Source: Dyadobacter sp. 3J3 (GTDB taxonomy: Bacteria; Bacteroidota; Bacteroidia; Cytophagales; Spirosomataceae). From it: 64,000 bases of DNA. The stretch lies in the NCBI RefSeq assembly GCF_009801115.1, contig NZ_VTOL01000009.1, positions 62,001 through 126,000 on the forward strand, given 5' to 3'. The position numbers and the translations under genes were made by a program. Within the stretch, counting starts at the first letter, position 1. Every line of letters begins with the position of its first letter. This document shows positions 17,600 through 25,386 of the stretch, in pieces. The notes beneath the pieces were generated by a model. That model was not told where the DNA came from, did not search any database, and saw only the letters and a list, made by a program, of their open reading frames with translations.

Positions 17600-18466
17600 A
17601 TGAAAGGAATTATTTTAGCTGGTGGATCCGGTACAAGACTTCATCCACTTACATTGGCGGTGAGTAAGCAGCTTATGCCTGTTTATGACAAACCGATGAT
17701 TTACTATCCGTTATCGATTTTAATGCTGGCAGGAATTAAGGAAATCCTGATTATTTCCACACCACATGATGTGCCTCATTTCGAGAAATTGTTGGGTGAT
17801 GGCAGTCGTCTTGGATGTTCCATTTCTTATGCTGTACAACCAAGTCCGGATGGACTTGCACAGGCATTTATTATCGGCGAAGAATTTATCGGAAAAGAAA
17901 AAGTAGCACTTATTCTGGGTGATAATATTTTCTACGGATCAGGACTTTCTCAATTGTTGCAATCTAACAATGATCCTGAGGGAGGCGTTATTTTCGCTTA
18001 CCAGGTTCAGGATCCTGAGCGTTACGGTGTTGTAGAATTTGACAAGGATTTCAATGCCTTATCTATTGAAGAAAAACCGGAAAAGCCTAAGTCAAATTAT
18101 GCAGTGCCTGGTTTGTACTTTTACGATAATCAGGTTGTAGAAATTGCAAAAAGCATCCCTCCTTCCCCACGCGGAGAATTGGAGATCACGGATGTAAACC
18201 GTGTTTATCTTGAAAGAAACCAGTTGAAAGTAGGTGTTCTGAATAGAGGAACGGCTTGGCTGGATACGGGTACTTTTCAGTCTTTGATGCAAGCCGGACA
18301 ATTTGTTCAGGTTATTGAAGAACGTCAGGGTTTGAAAGTGGGATGTATTGAAGAAATAGCATACCGTATGGGCTTTATCACAGCCGAACAATTACGCGAA
18401 ATTGCCAAACCTTTGGTAAAAAGCGGTTATGGCAAATATTTATTGGGCCTTGTTGCCAATGTTTAA
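17600..18466 (+). CDS. rfbA: Glucose-1-phosphate thymidylyltransferase
   Basis: The 288-aa protein begins with the nucleotidyltransferase signature KGIILAGGSGTRLHPLT. It then shows SKQLMPVYDKPMIYYPLS, QPSPDGLAQAFIIG (about 83-96) and LILGDNIFYG (metal-binding Asp). EKPEKPKSNYAVPGLYFYD and RGTAWLDTGT are the RmlA sugar-binding parts. It joins glucose-1-phosphate and dTTP to give dTDP-glucose, the substrate of the RfbB enzyme encoded 70 bp upstream. Gene order galE-rfbB-rfbA places the reactions in one operon, ended by the hairpin at 18474-18534. Confidence 0.95.
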   Translation: MKGIILAGGSGTRLHPLTLAVSKQLMPVYDKPMIYYPLSILMLAGIKEILIISTPHDVPHFEKLLGDGSRLGCSISYAVQPSPDGLAQAFIIGEEFIGKEKVALILGDNIFYGSGLSQLLQSNNDPEGGVIFAYQVQDPERYGVVEFDKDFNALSIEEKPEKPKSNYAVPGLYFYDNQVVEIAKSIPPSPRGELEITDVNRVYLERNQLKVGVLNRGTAWLDTGTFQSLMQAGQFVQVIEERQGLKVGCIEEIAYRMGFITAEQLREIAKPLVKSGYGKYLLGLVANV

Positions 18467-18473
18467 TTATTGA

Positions 18474-18534
18474 AAAAAGTAGTTGTTATCGAATTATCAA
18501 GAGTAAATAATTCAGTAACAGCTGCTTTTTGTTT
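18474..18534 (+). terminator. Terminator after the galE-rfbBA operon
   Basis: A 24-bp stem (arms 18474-18497 and 18507-18530, two G-T wobbles and one 2-nt internal mismatch, 9-nt loop) whose 3' arm ends in CTTTTT followed by GTTTTA. Confidence 0.75.
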
Positions 18535-18560
18535 TATAATCCTTAAAATTCATTCAACAA

Positions 18561-19205
18561 ATGAAGTTTCTGGCGGAAGAAATAGAAGTGTATTCCGAAA
18601 CTCATACTGAGAATGAAAACGAGTTGCTAAAATCTCTTAACAGGGAGACACACGCTAACGTACTCAATCCCCGTATGCTTTCCGGGCATTTGCAAGGGCG
18701 GTTTTTATCCATGATTTCCCGGATGATTTGCCCTGAGAAAATTTTGGAAATAGGTACTTACACAGGTTATTCAGCGCTCTGCCTGTGTGAAGGATTAAAA
18801 GTTGGGGGAAAACTTATTACCCTCGATATTAATGAAGAGCTTGAAACCCTCACCCAACATTATTTTGACCAGTCCGAATTCAGTAATCAGATCGATTACA
18901 GAATTGGAAATGCACTGGATATTATTCCAACCCTGACAGATATCTTCGATCTGGTATTTATGGATGCGGATAAAATCAATTATATTTCCTATTTTAATCT
19001 TTGTCTTGACAAAGTCAGGCCGGGAGGTTTTATCCTTGCCGACAATGTTTTGTGGAGTGGAAAAGTAGTGGACAAGGAATTAAAGAAAATAGATAAGGAT
19101 ACTCAAGCGTTATTGGATTTCAACAACATGGTTCACCAGGATCATCGCGTATCCAATATTCTGCTGCCCATCCGTGACGGACTCATGATCCTTCAAAAAT
19201 TGTAA
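18561..19205 (+). CDS. Class I SAM-dependent O-methyltransferase
   Basis: The 214-aa protein belongs to the catechol/caffeoyl-CoA O-methyltransferase-like family (Methyltransf_3). Visible landmarks are RMLSGHLQGRFLSMISR, the SAM-binding ILEIGTYTGYSALCLCEGL (about 61-79), LITLDINEE for the ribose-binding acidic residue, the metal-binding FMDADKINY (about 136-144) and GGFILADNVLWSGKV (about 157-171). It would methylate a small phenolic or related hydroxyl compound using Mg2+. It stands 35 bp upstream of the MltD-like gene and may be co-transcribed. Substrate unknown. Confidence 0.9.
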   Translation: MKFLAEEIEVYSETHTENENELLKSLNRETHANVLNPRMLSGHLQGRFLSMISRMICPEKILEIGTYTGYSALCLCEGLKVGGKLITLDINEELETLTQHYFDQSEFSNQIDYRIGNALDIIPTLTDIFDLVFMDADKINYISYFNLCLDKVRPGGFILADNVLWSGKVVDKELKKIDKDTQALLDFNNMVHQDHRVSNILLPIRDGLMILQKL

Positions 19206-19239
19206 CTCGCAAATCTAACAAGCCAAGCTTTCATCATCT

Positions 19240-21486
19240 ATGAACAAAATTTCCAGCACATACTTAAAAATAACCACACTGGTTTTCTTCTCGTTTGTTT
19301 TTCAAATTCAAATTGCGGGAGCGCAAGGCACGTCTCCGGAAATTCCGGCAAGTATCATGTTTGGAGGAATTACGGTAAAATTTGACAGAAGTGCTCAAAA
19401 TCTGATTGAGGAGGATATCAAAAGCCTGATGTCAAACAGGAAATTCTGGGAAGAAAAGATGGACCGGGCAATATTATTTTTCCCGATTGTGGAAAGTATT
19501 TTGATGGACGAAGAAGTTCCTATTGATTTCAAATATCTGGCTGTTCAGGAAAGTTCGTTCAAACCTGATGTTGTGTCAAGCTCCAATGCAGTTGGTTTCT
19601 GGCAATTTAAGCCTGAAACGGCTCAGGAATTAAACCTTCGTGTTGATAAAGATGTGGATGAAAGAAAAAATATCAGCTCTTCAACGCATGCTGCGGCCTG
19701 GTATCTGAAGAAAAACAATACTCAGCTAAACAACTGGGTTTCTTCTCTTTATTCTTATTACCAAGGTGTTGGTGGCGTAAAAAAACTGGTTCCGGCAAGT
19801 TGGTCATATGCGAGAGAAGTTACTTTGAATGGAAAAACGGATCGTTATATGCTTCGCTTTTTTGCTCACAAAATTGCACTGGAAGCTGGTATTGAAAGAT
19901 ACCGCACTACAAATTCCATGGTCCTGATTGAATCAGAATATGGTAAAGGAAAAACGTTTGCTGAAATTTCAAGCGAACTGGGTATTCAGGAAAGAGATTT
20001 GAAAAGCTATAACCGTTGGGTAAGCGGTGACAAAATTCCTTCTGACAGAGAATATCTTGTAACATTGCCGGTTCCTTCCAACCTGGTTGCTTCGGTACGT
20101 TCCAAATTGTCATTGCCTGCACAAAATCAGCCGACTCTCGCCTCAGCCGGAACATCTGCTTCTAATGCAGTTCCTGACGAAACGGGTTTTCCAATTTTGA
20201 AAAAATCAAATGTAAAATCCAGTGGTAAAAATGGATACGGATTTTACGAAATAAATGGATTGCCGGGTATTGAAGCCAAAGCCGGTGATGATGCAAAGAG
20301 TATTGCCAAAGCAGGAAATCTCAGAAGACCAAGATTTTTGAAATATAATGATATGTCCGTTGACATGCCGATTATTCCGGGGAATGTTTACTACCTCGCT
20401 AGAAAAAATAAGAAAGCAGCCATTCCGTTTCATACAGCAAAAACGGGTGATTCCTGGCAGAGTATTTCTCAGCAATATGGTTTGAGACTGGTCAATCTTT
20501 TGAAATTTAACCGCACGATCAGCAAAACCTATCCGCTTCAAACCGGACAGGTTGTATGGCTAAATAAAAAACGACCAAAGAAAACACCGATCGAAATCAT
20601 TACTCCTAAACCGGTCGACAAAGCCGTTACTGATCCGGTCATTGCATCGGCTCCTACTCAGCAGCCATCTAACAACGACATTCCATCAAACGCTGCCGGA
20701 AGAAAAAAATATACTCCTATTTTGGTCGATAAAAATCAGAGCAGTATCGCAAAAGAAGATCAGAACTTTCAACCGGGTGTAGTTCCAAACGTTTCATCAC
20801 CGTCAACCGTAGAAATTCCGACCGTAGCAGCGGCTCCGTCTGGAAATACAAATGATCGCGTTGTTATAATCACGCAAGACGGAAACGATGGTTCTTTCAA
20901 ACAGGCTCCTGAACCAAAGGCAGTTCCTAGCAAGCCTGCTGCGAAACCAGCTGGCAAACCCGTCGCTAAAAGAACAGATAGTAATCCATTCTCAACACCG
21001 TCAGAAAATGCTTCGCGCACACCGGCTAACACACAGCCGGCCGCGTTCGATAATCCGCTTCCGCCTGTAAAGGAAAAACCAGCTGTTTCAACAGTTAAAG
21101 AATCAAAGAATTACCACACCGTTCAGGCCGGACAGACTTTTTACAGTATTTCCAGAATGTACAATTTATCTGTAAAAGAGCTTCTTGCGATAAATGGTTT
21201 AAATGATATTGTGAAATTAAGTGTTGGACAGAAACTGATCGTTGGCAAAGAAGCAACAACTGTTTCTGAAAGCGGAACGAACAAAACTTCCGGAAATACG
21301 AAAGGAATAGCAGAAGAACGTTCATCTCCCCGCTCTGGCGTTACAACACATACCGTGGCTGCCGGTGAAACACTTTTCCGGATTTCGCAAAATTATCATG
21401 TGGGCGTTGAAGAACTTCAAAAGCTTAACAAATTGTCTGGAAACACTGTGATCGTGGGCCAGAAACTTAAAATTCCACAACAATAA
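19240..21486 (+). CDS. MltD-like membrane-bound lytic transglycosylase with three LysM domains
   Basis: The 748-aa protein has a signal peptide (about 1-29). A lytic transglycosylase (SLT) domain spans about 85-210, with the catalytic Glu104 in VQESSFKPDVVSSSNAVGFW. Three LysM domains follow: a divergent one at about 395-440 (TAKTGDSWQSISQQYGLRL), then YHTVQAGQTFYSISRMYNLS (about 626-672) and THTVAAGETLFRISQNYHVG (about 703-747). The stretch about 445-620 is Pro/Ala/Thr/Lys-rich and likely disordered. It would cleave peptidoglycan glycan strands while LysM domains hold the wall. Unlike E. coli MltD it lacks an obvious lipobox. Confidence 0.93.
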   Translation: MNKISSTYLKITTLVFFSFVFQIQIAGAQGTSPEIPASIMFGGITVKFDRSAQNLIEEDIKSLMSNRKFWEEKMDRAILFFPIVESILMDEEVPIDFKYLAVQESSFKPDVVSSSNAVGFWQFKPETAQELNLRVDKDVDERKNISSSTHAAAWYLKKNNTQLNNWVSSLYSYYQGVGGVKKLVPASWSYAREVTLNGKTDRYMLRFFAHKIALEAGIERYRTTNSMVLIESEYGKGKTFAEISSELGIQERDLKSYNRWVSGDKIPSDREYLVTLPVPSNLVASVRSKLSLPAQNQPTLASAGTSASNAVPDETGFPILKKSNVKSSGKNGYGFYEINGLPGIEAKAGDDAKSIAKAGNLRRPRFLKYNDMSVDMPIIPGNVYYLARKNKKAAIPFHTAKTGDSWQSISQQYGLRLVNLLKFNRTISKTYPLQTGQVVWLNKKRPKKTPIEIITPKPVDKAVTDPVIASAPTQQPSNNDIPSNAAGRKKYTPILVDKNQSSIAKEDQNFQPGVVPNVSSPSTVEIPTVAAAPSGNTNDRVVIITQDGNDGSFKQAPEPKAVPSKPAAKPAGKPVAKRTDSNPFSTPSENASRTPANTQPAAFDNPLPPVKEKPAVSTVKESKNYHTVQAGQTFYSISRMYNLSVKELLAINGLNDIVKLSVGQKLIVGKEATTVSESGTNKTSGNTKGIAEERSSPRSGVTTHTVAAGETLFRISQNYHVGVEELQKLNKLSGNTVIVGQKLKIPQQ

Positions 21487-21501
21487 TAAACAAAAAGAAA
21501 A

Positions 21502-22083
21502 GTGATACTTATTGACAATACCTGCATCAGCGACGATATTGAAGACCAGCTTTTTGTCTGCAATCTGGACAAATGTATGGGCGCATGCTGCGTGGAGGGA
21601 GATTCAGGCGCTCCGCTGGATCCTGAGGAATTACCTATTCTGGATAGTATCTACAAACAAGTAGAACCGTATTTAACAGAGGAAGGCAAAAGAGTTATCG
21701 CTGCCGAAGGAACCTATACAACAGATGATGACGGCGATTTCGTAACGCCGGTTATTAATGGCAGGGAGTGCGCTTATGCAATTTACGATGAAAGAAAGAT
21801 ATTAAAATGCGGCATTGAACAGGCTTATAACGACGGAAAAATTGATTATAAAAAACCAATTTCCTGTCATCTGTATCCTATCCGTGTTACAAAATACGAA
21901 CAATACCATGCTCTGAATTATGACCGCTGGGAAATTTGCAGTCCGGCTTGCAGTTTCGGACAACAGCTTGGTGTTCCGCTTTATCAGTTTTTAAAAGAGC
22001 CTCTGATTCGTGCCTATGGCCCGAAATGGTATAAGGAACTAACGCAAGAAATTGATGACCGCAAAGAAGGAAGAAAAATATAG
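21502..22083 (+). CDS. DUF3109 family cysteine-rich protein
   Basis: The 193-aa protein uses a GTG start (21502), the only plausible start ahead of the conserved IDNTCISDDIEDQLFVCNL. DUF3109 is recognised by CNLDKCMGACCVEGDSGAP (about 20-38), then CGIEQAYNDGKIDYKKPISCHLYPIR (about 108-133) and CSPACSFG (about 149-156). Eight or more cysteines suggest an Fe-S or zinc site as in YkgJ-type proteins. Function is unknown. It lies 15 bp after the MltD-like gene and overlaps the alkyltransferase-like gene by 29 bp, so it is part of the same operon. Confidence 0.9.
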   Translation: MILIDNTCISDDIEDQLFVCNLDKCMGACCVEGDSGAPLDPEELPILDSIYKQVEPYLTEEGKRVIAAEGTYTTDDDGDFVTPVINGRECAYAIYDERKILKCGIEQAYNDGKIDYKKPISCHLYPIRVTKYEQYHALNYDRWEICSPACSFGQQLGVPLYQFLKEPLIRAYGPKWYKELTQEIDDRKEGRKI

Positions 22084-22414
22084 TCCGGCAACAAATGATT
22101 TTTTCGGAAATGTTTATGATGTCGTTCGTTTGATTCCCAAAGGAAGAGTTACTTCATATGGTGCTATTGCAGCGTATTTGGGTTCCAAAAGAGGTGCGAG
22201 AATGGTTGGATGGGCATTAGGCAATAGTTACACGCAGCAAGACGTTCCGGCCCATCGGGTAGTAAACAGAAACGGATTACTAAGTGCAAAACATCAGTTT
22301 GAAACACCAACCGCTATGCAGGAAAGACTGGAAAGTGAAGGCGTTGAAGTTAAAGATGATAAAGTTCAGGATTGGAATAATAAGTTTTGGGATCCTGAAA
22401 AGGAGTTATCCTGA
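22055..22414 (+). CDS. Alkyltransferase-like (ATL) / MGMT-family DNA-binding protein
   Basis: The 119-aa protein matches the DNA-binding half of O6-alkylguanine-DNA alkyltransferases: FFGNVYDVVRLIPKGRVTSYGAIAAYLGS (helix-turn-helix, about 12-40), RMVGWALGNS and the active-site segment VPAHRVVNRNG (about 66-76). True MGMTs have PCHRV there; this protein has Ala in place of the alkyl-accepting Cys, which defines ATL proteins. ATLs bind O6-alkylguanine lesions and hand them to nucleotide excision repair. The ATG at 22055 is chosen over a preceding TTG. The gene starts inside the DUF3109 gene. Confidence 0.9.
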   Translation: MTAKKEEKYSPATNDFFGNVYDVVRLIPKGRVTSYGAIAAYLGSKRGARMVGWALGNSYTQQDVPAHRVVNRNGLLSAKHQFETPTAMQERLESEGVEVKDDKVQDWNNKFWDPEKELS

Positions 22415-22433
22415 TTAGAAGATATTCAGATAC

Positions 22434-22469
22434 AAAAAAAGCTTGACCGTTTCTGGCCAAGCTTTTTTT
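22434..22469. terminator. Bidirectional terminator between ATL gene and secreted-protein gene
   Basis: Stem AAAAAAAGCTTG-A-CC / GG-C-CAAGCTTTTTTT with a 6-nt loop. A and T runs on both sides make it usable in both directions between convergent genes. Confidence 0.85.
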
Positions 22470-22484
22470 GTGTCTGATGTTTTT

Positions 22485-22892
22485 TTACAAAACTACTTCT
22501 TTGTTACTTGAAGTTTCGATTTCCAGTTTCTTGATGATTTTATTGTCTTTGTTATACAGTTCAAATTGATACGTTCCGTCTTCCATTCCTTCTACATCAA
22601 AAACGCGGCGGTATGGGCGGTCATCATTTTTCTTTAATACTTCCTGATAAACTATATTTCCTTTACCATCTCTCAAAATTACGTTGACCGAAGCTTCCGG
22701 CATTTTATCGATAGCTAACTTTACTTTGTTTGTATTAACAAGTTTGTACATCGAAGCGTCAAACGATGCTACGGATGCTTTAACTTTTTTGTCTGTTTTG
22801 TCCGCCTTATTTTCTTTGGCATAAGAAAAAGATACAAGAGAAAAAGCAAGTGTCAATGATAAAACGAATTTGGAAATTGCTGAAATTTTCAT
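22485..22892 (-). CDS. Small secreted protein, tandem copy 1
   Basis: The 135-aa product has a clean signal peptide (KFVLSLTLAFSLVSFSYAKE, cleavage near residue 25). A mature part of about 110 residues looks beta-sandwich-like: VNTNKVKLAIDKMPEASVNV, ILRDGKGNIVYQEVL, RRVFDVEGMEDGTYQFELYN and IIKKLEIE. The alternation with a DGTY turn and final KKLEI strand resembles small Ig-like folds in Bacteroidota (including sorting-domain folds), but it lacks the Pro-Asn start of a T9SS domain. A paralog lies directly upstream at 23354-23758; by eye roughly two thirds of residues match. Function unknown. Its upstream region shares a fixed operator layout with the paralog. Confidence 0.8.
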   Translation of the reverse strand: MKISAISKFVLSLTLAFSLVSFSYAKENKADKTDKKVKASVASFDASMYKLVNTNKVKLAIDKMPEASVNVILRDGKGNIVYQEVLKKNDDRPYRRVFDVEGMEDGTYQFELYNKDNKIIKKLEIETSSNKEVVL

Positions 22893-22950
22893 GGCTATAA
22901 TTTTTAAAATTTGAATTTTTATTTAACATGGTTATCTATCTATTAAAAAA

Positions 22951-22962
22951 GTCCGTGCCAAA
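22951..22962 (-). promoter_or_regulatory. Conserved promoter-proximal block, copy 1 (TTTGGCACGGAC)
   Basis: On the reverse strand TTTGGCACGGAC is followed by TTTTTTAATAGA. It lies 59 bp upstream of the start codon, exactly as in the paralog (23817-23828). It matches the -24 half of a sigma-54 promoter (TGGCAC), but the -12 GC is replaced by TT, so sigma-54 use is only a possibility. Confidence 0.45.
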
Positions 22963-23057
22963 TAAAATTTTGCATACCAAAAAGAATAAAAAAGTATATA
23001 ACTATCTATTTATCAAGTATTTGTAATATTTTCGTTAATTTATCAAAGTGTTCAAAG

Positions 23058-23102
23058 TGTTCATTAGCGAACAAAAAGATCCATTATTGAACATTTCGGA
23101 CA
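23058..23102. promoter_or_regulatory. Operator/enhancer-like site, copy 1 (TGTTC-N6-GAACA, N15, GAACA-N4-GGACA)
   Basis: TGTTC at 23058, GAACA at 23069, GAACA at 23089 and GGACA at 23098. The same four words with the same spacings occur at 23924-23968, and both sets start exactly 166 bp upstream of their genes while the bases in between differ. This is strong sign of a bound dimeric regulator. Confidence 0.65.
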
Positions 23103-23302
23103 CATTCTGAAATATTGTATGCTTAGATTATTTAATTGAGTACTTGAAACCGTTTTCAAAAATTAAAAATATTTGAAAGGACTCTTGAATGAAAGTTTGT
23201 AAATTATTCAGGTGAAGACTTTTAATAACTTATAAGACTGTTCATAAAGTGCATAACCTCTTGCGGGAGACAATTACTGATCCCCAAAATTTGAACAACA
23301 AA

Positions 23303-23332
23303 AAAAGCTCAGCCATTCACGGCCGAGCTTTT
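23303..23332 (-). terminator. Terminator after tandem copy 2
   Basis: Stem AAAAGCTC-A-GCC / GGC-C-GAGCTTTT with a 6-nt loop. On the reverse strand it is followed by a T run, fitting termination of the gene at 23354. Confidence 0.75.
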
Positions 23333-23353
23333 CTAAATCCTAAAAACTGTTAC

Positions 23354-23758
23354 CTACAAAACCACAACTTTGTCGTTAGAAGTGGAAATTTCAAGCTTTT
23401 TAGTGATTTTACGATCCTTATTGTACAATTCGAAATAGTACGTTCCATCTTCCATTCCTTCCACATCGAAGACGCGACGATAAGGTTGGCTATCTCCTTT
23501 TAAAGCTTCCCGATAAATTATATCTCCTTCGCTATTTCTGAGAACTACACTTACAGTGGCTTCAGGAATTCTGTCAATGGCTAGTTTCACTTTGTTGGTA
23601 TTAGCTACTTTATACAAAGATGCGTCGAACGCTACGACAGATGTTTTATTTTTATTATCAAGTTTTTCACCTTCATTTTCTTTGGCGTAAGAAAATGAAA
23701 CAAGAGAAAGAGACAATGTCAATGTTAGAACGAATTTGGAAACAGTTGCAATTTTCAT
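23354..23758 (-). CDS. Small secreted protein, tandem copy 2
   Basis: The 134-aa paralog of the 22485 gene product has the same signal peptide type (SLSLVSFSYAKE). The mature blocks TNKVKLAIDRIPEATVSV, VLRNSEGDIIYREAL, RRVFDVEGMEDGTYYFELYN and KKLEIS are conserved. The segment between signal and first block is charged and variable in both copies. The duplication includes the terminator type and about 210 bp of upstream control DNA, so the unit of duplication was a complete transcription unit. No partner gene is evident. Role unknown; abundant envelope or stress protein is a guess. Confidence 0.8.
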   Translation of the reverse strand: MKIATVSKFVLTLTLSLSLVSFSYAKENEGEKLDNKNKTSVVAFDASLYKVANTNKVKLAIDRIPEATVSVVLRNSEGDIIYREALKGDSQPYRRVFDVEGMEDGTYYFELYNKDRKITKKLEISTSNDKVVVL

Positions 23759-23816
23759 GGCTATAATTATTAAAGTTTGAATGTTTATTTAACATGGTTA
23801 TCTGTCTATTAAAAAA

Positions 23817-23828
23817 GTCCATGCCAAA
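23817..23828 (-). promoter_or_regulatory. Conserved promoter-proximal block, copy 2 (TTTGGCATGGAC)
   Basis: Reverse-strand TTTGGCATGGAC followed by TTTTTTAATAGA, 59 bp upstream of the start codon. One base differs from copy 1. Same sigma-54-like -24 half without a -12 GC. Confidence 0.45.
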
Positions 23829-23923
23829 TAAAATTCGGTGTGCCATTTTACAAAATATCACCTCTAATCATCTGATAATCATCATTTTGAAATAAAAATA
23901 AATAAATCATGCGCCAGAACAGG

Positions 23924-23968
23924 TGTTCATAAGCGAACATAAATTTCTGATACCGAACAATCCGGACA
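23924..23968. promoter_or_regulatory. Operator/enhancer-like site, copy 2
   Basis: TGTTC at 23924, GAACA at 23935, GAACA at 23955 and GGACA at 23964, matching the spacing of the site at 23058-23102. It ends 3 bp before the stop codon of the next gene upstream (23972). Confidence 0.65.
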
Positions 23969-23971
23969 ATT

Positions 23972-24550
23972 TCAGATCTTCGTTTTACCTCCGCTTTCAT
24001 TGGCGATTCTCTGAATTTGAGGTAATCGACTTGCGGGAATGAGGTTTTTATAATCCCAGAAAGCAGACACACAAACAATTTTCCATTGTCCGTCAATCTT
24101 TTCCATCAGTCTTACTTCCTTACTGTGATGGAAATTCTTTTCAGGTTTGTCGCTATTGAACTGGTCCCAGGTAAGATAGGCTACATTATCACCATAAAAT
24201 TTATACTTTATATTTTTTCGTTCCACCTTCGGATGGCTGGAAAGCGGTTCAGGATTTTCGTTAATGTACTTTCCAATTTGTTTATTGATATCATTCCAGC
24301 CAACGTTAGAATCAAAAGTCCCGTCGTCATTACTCCAGGCCTGGAAAGCGTAATCGGTTTGAGCATAATTTGATTTCCATGCCTCGTAATCTCTTGCAAA
24401 AAAGGATTCTGTTTCCTTTTCAATGGTTGCCTGAATGGCTTTCTTTTCGTTTTCCTGATTAATTTCTTTTGAGGAATTATCTTTCTTCGGAGTTTCGTAA
24501 CATGCAGCGCACATAAAAGCTGCAATGAGCATTAATGATACTGTTTTCAT
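23972..24550 (-). CDS. NTF2/SnoaL-like (DUF4440-type) lipoprotein
   Basis: The 192-aa product has a lipoprotein signal (VSLMLIAAFMCAACYETPKK, Cys17 in the lipobox AAC). A helical linker (about 25-50) precedes an NTF2-like cone fold: AIQATIEKETESFFARDYEAWKSNYAQTDYAFQAWSNDDG (helices 1-2), VAYLTWDQFNSDK, SKEVRLMEKIDGQWKIVCVSAFW at the end. That KxDGxWKI pattern is typical of SnoaL/DUF4440 proteins in Bacteroidota. Such domains bind small ligands or act as scaffolds; enzymatic activity is not evident. It is upstream of, and co-directional with, the duplicated secreted proteins but separated by their operator. Confidence 0.78.
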   Translation of the reverse strand: MKTVSLMLIAAFMCAACYETPKKDNSSKEINQENEKKAIQATIEKETESFFARDYEAWKSNYAQTDYAFQAWSNDDGTFDSNVGWNDINKQIGKYINENPEPLSSHPKVERKNIKYKFYGDNVAYLTWDQFNSDKPEKNFHHSKEVRLMEKIDGQWKIVCVSAFWDYKNLIPASRLPQIQRIANESGGKTKI

Positions 24551-24790
24551 AATCCAGAAGTTTAATTTGTTTAACTAAGGTTCTCTTATTCTCTTCATTC
24601 CCATTCAAATAATTAATAAAACATACCTACCTTTTATCACCATTTTCTGGTAGAAAGTTACATTAATTATAGAATTAAAACAAGATAAAAATTACCTATT
24701 CAATTAAATAAAATGAGGATTTTGGCACAAAGTGGTACTAAGACAGCTAAAAAAACTGACAGATTATTTTAAATGAAAAATGTAGACCTT

Positions 24791-25279
24791 TTACTTGCTC
24801 AGCAAACTTTTTAAACGGTCGTAAAATCCTGTATCCTGGAAAGTAAATTTTTTGTGAAGAATGTAATTGCTGATAAAACTTATACCCATACAAGTCAGCT
24901 GGCTAAATAACTTATTGATATCCACCAGTTTTATGGAAAAAGGTATCATGATTTTATATTGACCGACCAGTGTAAGGGAAAGTCTAAACAAGGCATCGGA
25001 ACCATAAACCGTTATGCAAAATGAAAGGGCTGCTACCAAAGCGAATTTGATCATTTCCCTTTTGCTCTTTGTTTTATTTTTGGTATTAAAGGCAAATATT
25101 TTAGTAAGGAAGAAACCCGCCACAAAGGCAACCGCATATCCCGCCGTAAGCGACTGAATGTAAGTAATCGCAAACCAATCCTGTGCAAGCGTACCTATTA
25201 TAAGCTGTATCAGAACACCTGCCGCTGCAACCAGAAAGTATGCAAAGATATCGCGCAGGTTTAGTAAGTCATTTTTCAA
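24791..25279 (-). CDS. GtrA family membrane protein
   Basis: The 162-aa protein has four membrane segments and the GtrA pattern: an N-terminal FAYFLVAAAGVLIQLIIG, GYAVAFVAGFFLTKIFAF, KFALVAALSFCITVYG and the final LTCMGISFISNYILHKKFTF, where the (N/S)(Y/F)xxxKxFVF ending is diagnostic. GtrA-like proteins are thought to flip polyprenyl-linked sugars or similar lipids for envelope glycan synthesis. It lies downstream of the sodium:solute symporter but behind that gene's terminator, so it likely has its own promoter. Confidence 0.85.
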   Translation of the reverse strand: MKNDLLNLRDIFAYFLVAAAGVLIQLIIGTLAQDWFAITYIQSLTAGYAVAFVAGFFLTKIFAFNTKNKTKSKREMIKFALVAALSFCITVYGSDALFRLSLTLVGQYKIMIPFSIKLVDINKLFSQLTCMGISFISNYILHKKFTFQDTGFYDRLKSLLSK

Positions 25280-25320
25280 AATAATGTGTTCGTTATTTAA
25301 TCTTTTGTCAAAACTATCTA

Positions 25321-25370
25321 AAAAAAACGGGATTGACTGAAAGTTAAAGTTTCCAGTCGATCCCGTTTTT
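25321..25370 (-). terminator. Terminator after the sodium:solute symporter
   Basis: AAAAAACGGGAT and ATCCCGTTTTTT form the stem base, extended inward by GACTG / CAGTC with small mismatches. Symmetric A/T runs suit termination of the reverse-strand symporter gene. Confidence 0.85.
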
Positions 25371-25386
25371 TAATTATGATTTAAAT

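Larger units (their letters stand above)
22893..23353. other. 461-bp intergenic region between the two paralogs
   Basis: Contains the leader, promoter-proximal block and operator of copy 1 (22893-23102). After that comes about 200 bp of AT-rich DNA (23103-23302) in which I see no gene or motif, then the terminator of copy 2 (23303-23332). Confidence 0.6.

Noticed and set aside
24715..24745. Sigma-54 promoter-like TTTTGGCAC on the + strand
   Set aside because: No -12 GC at the right spacing and no + strand gene downstream.
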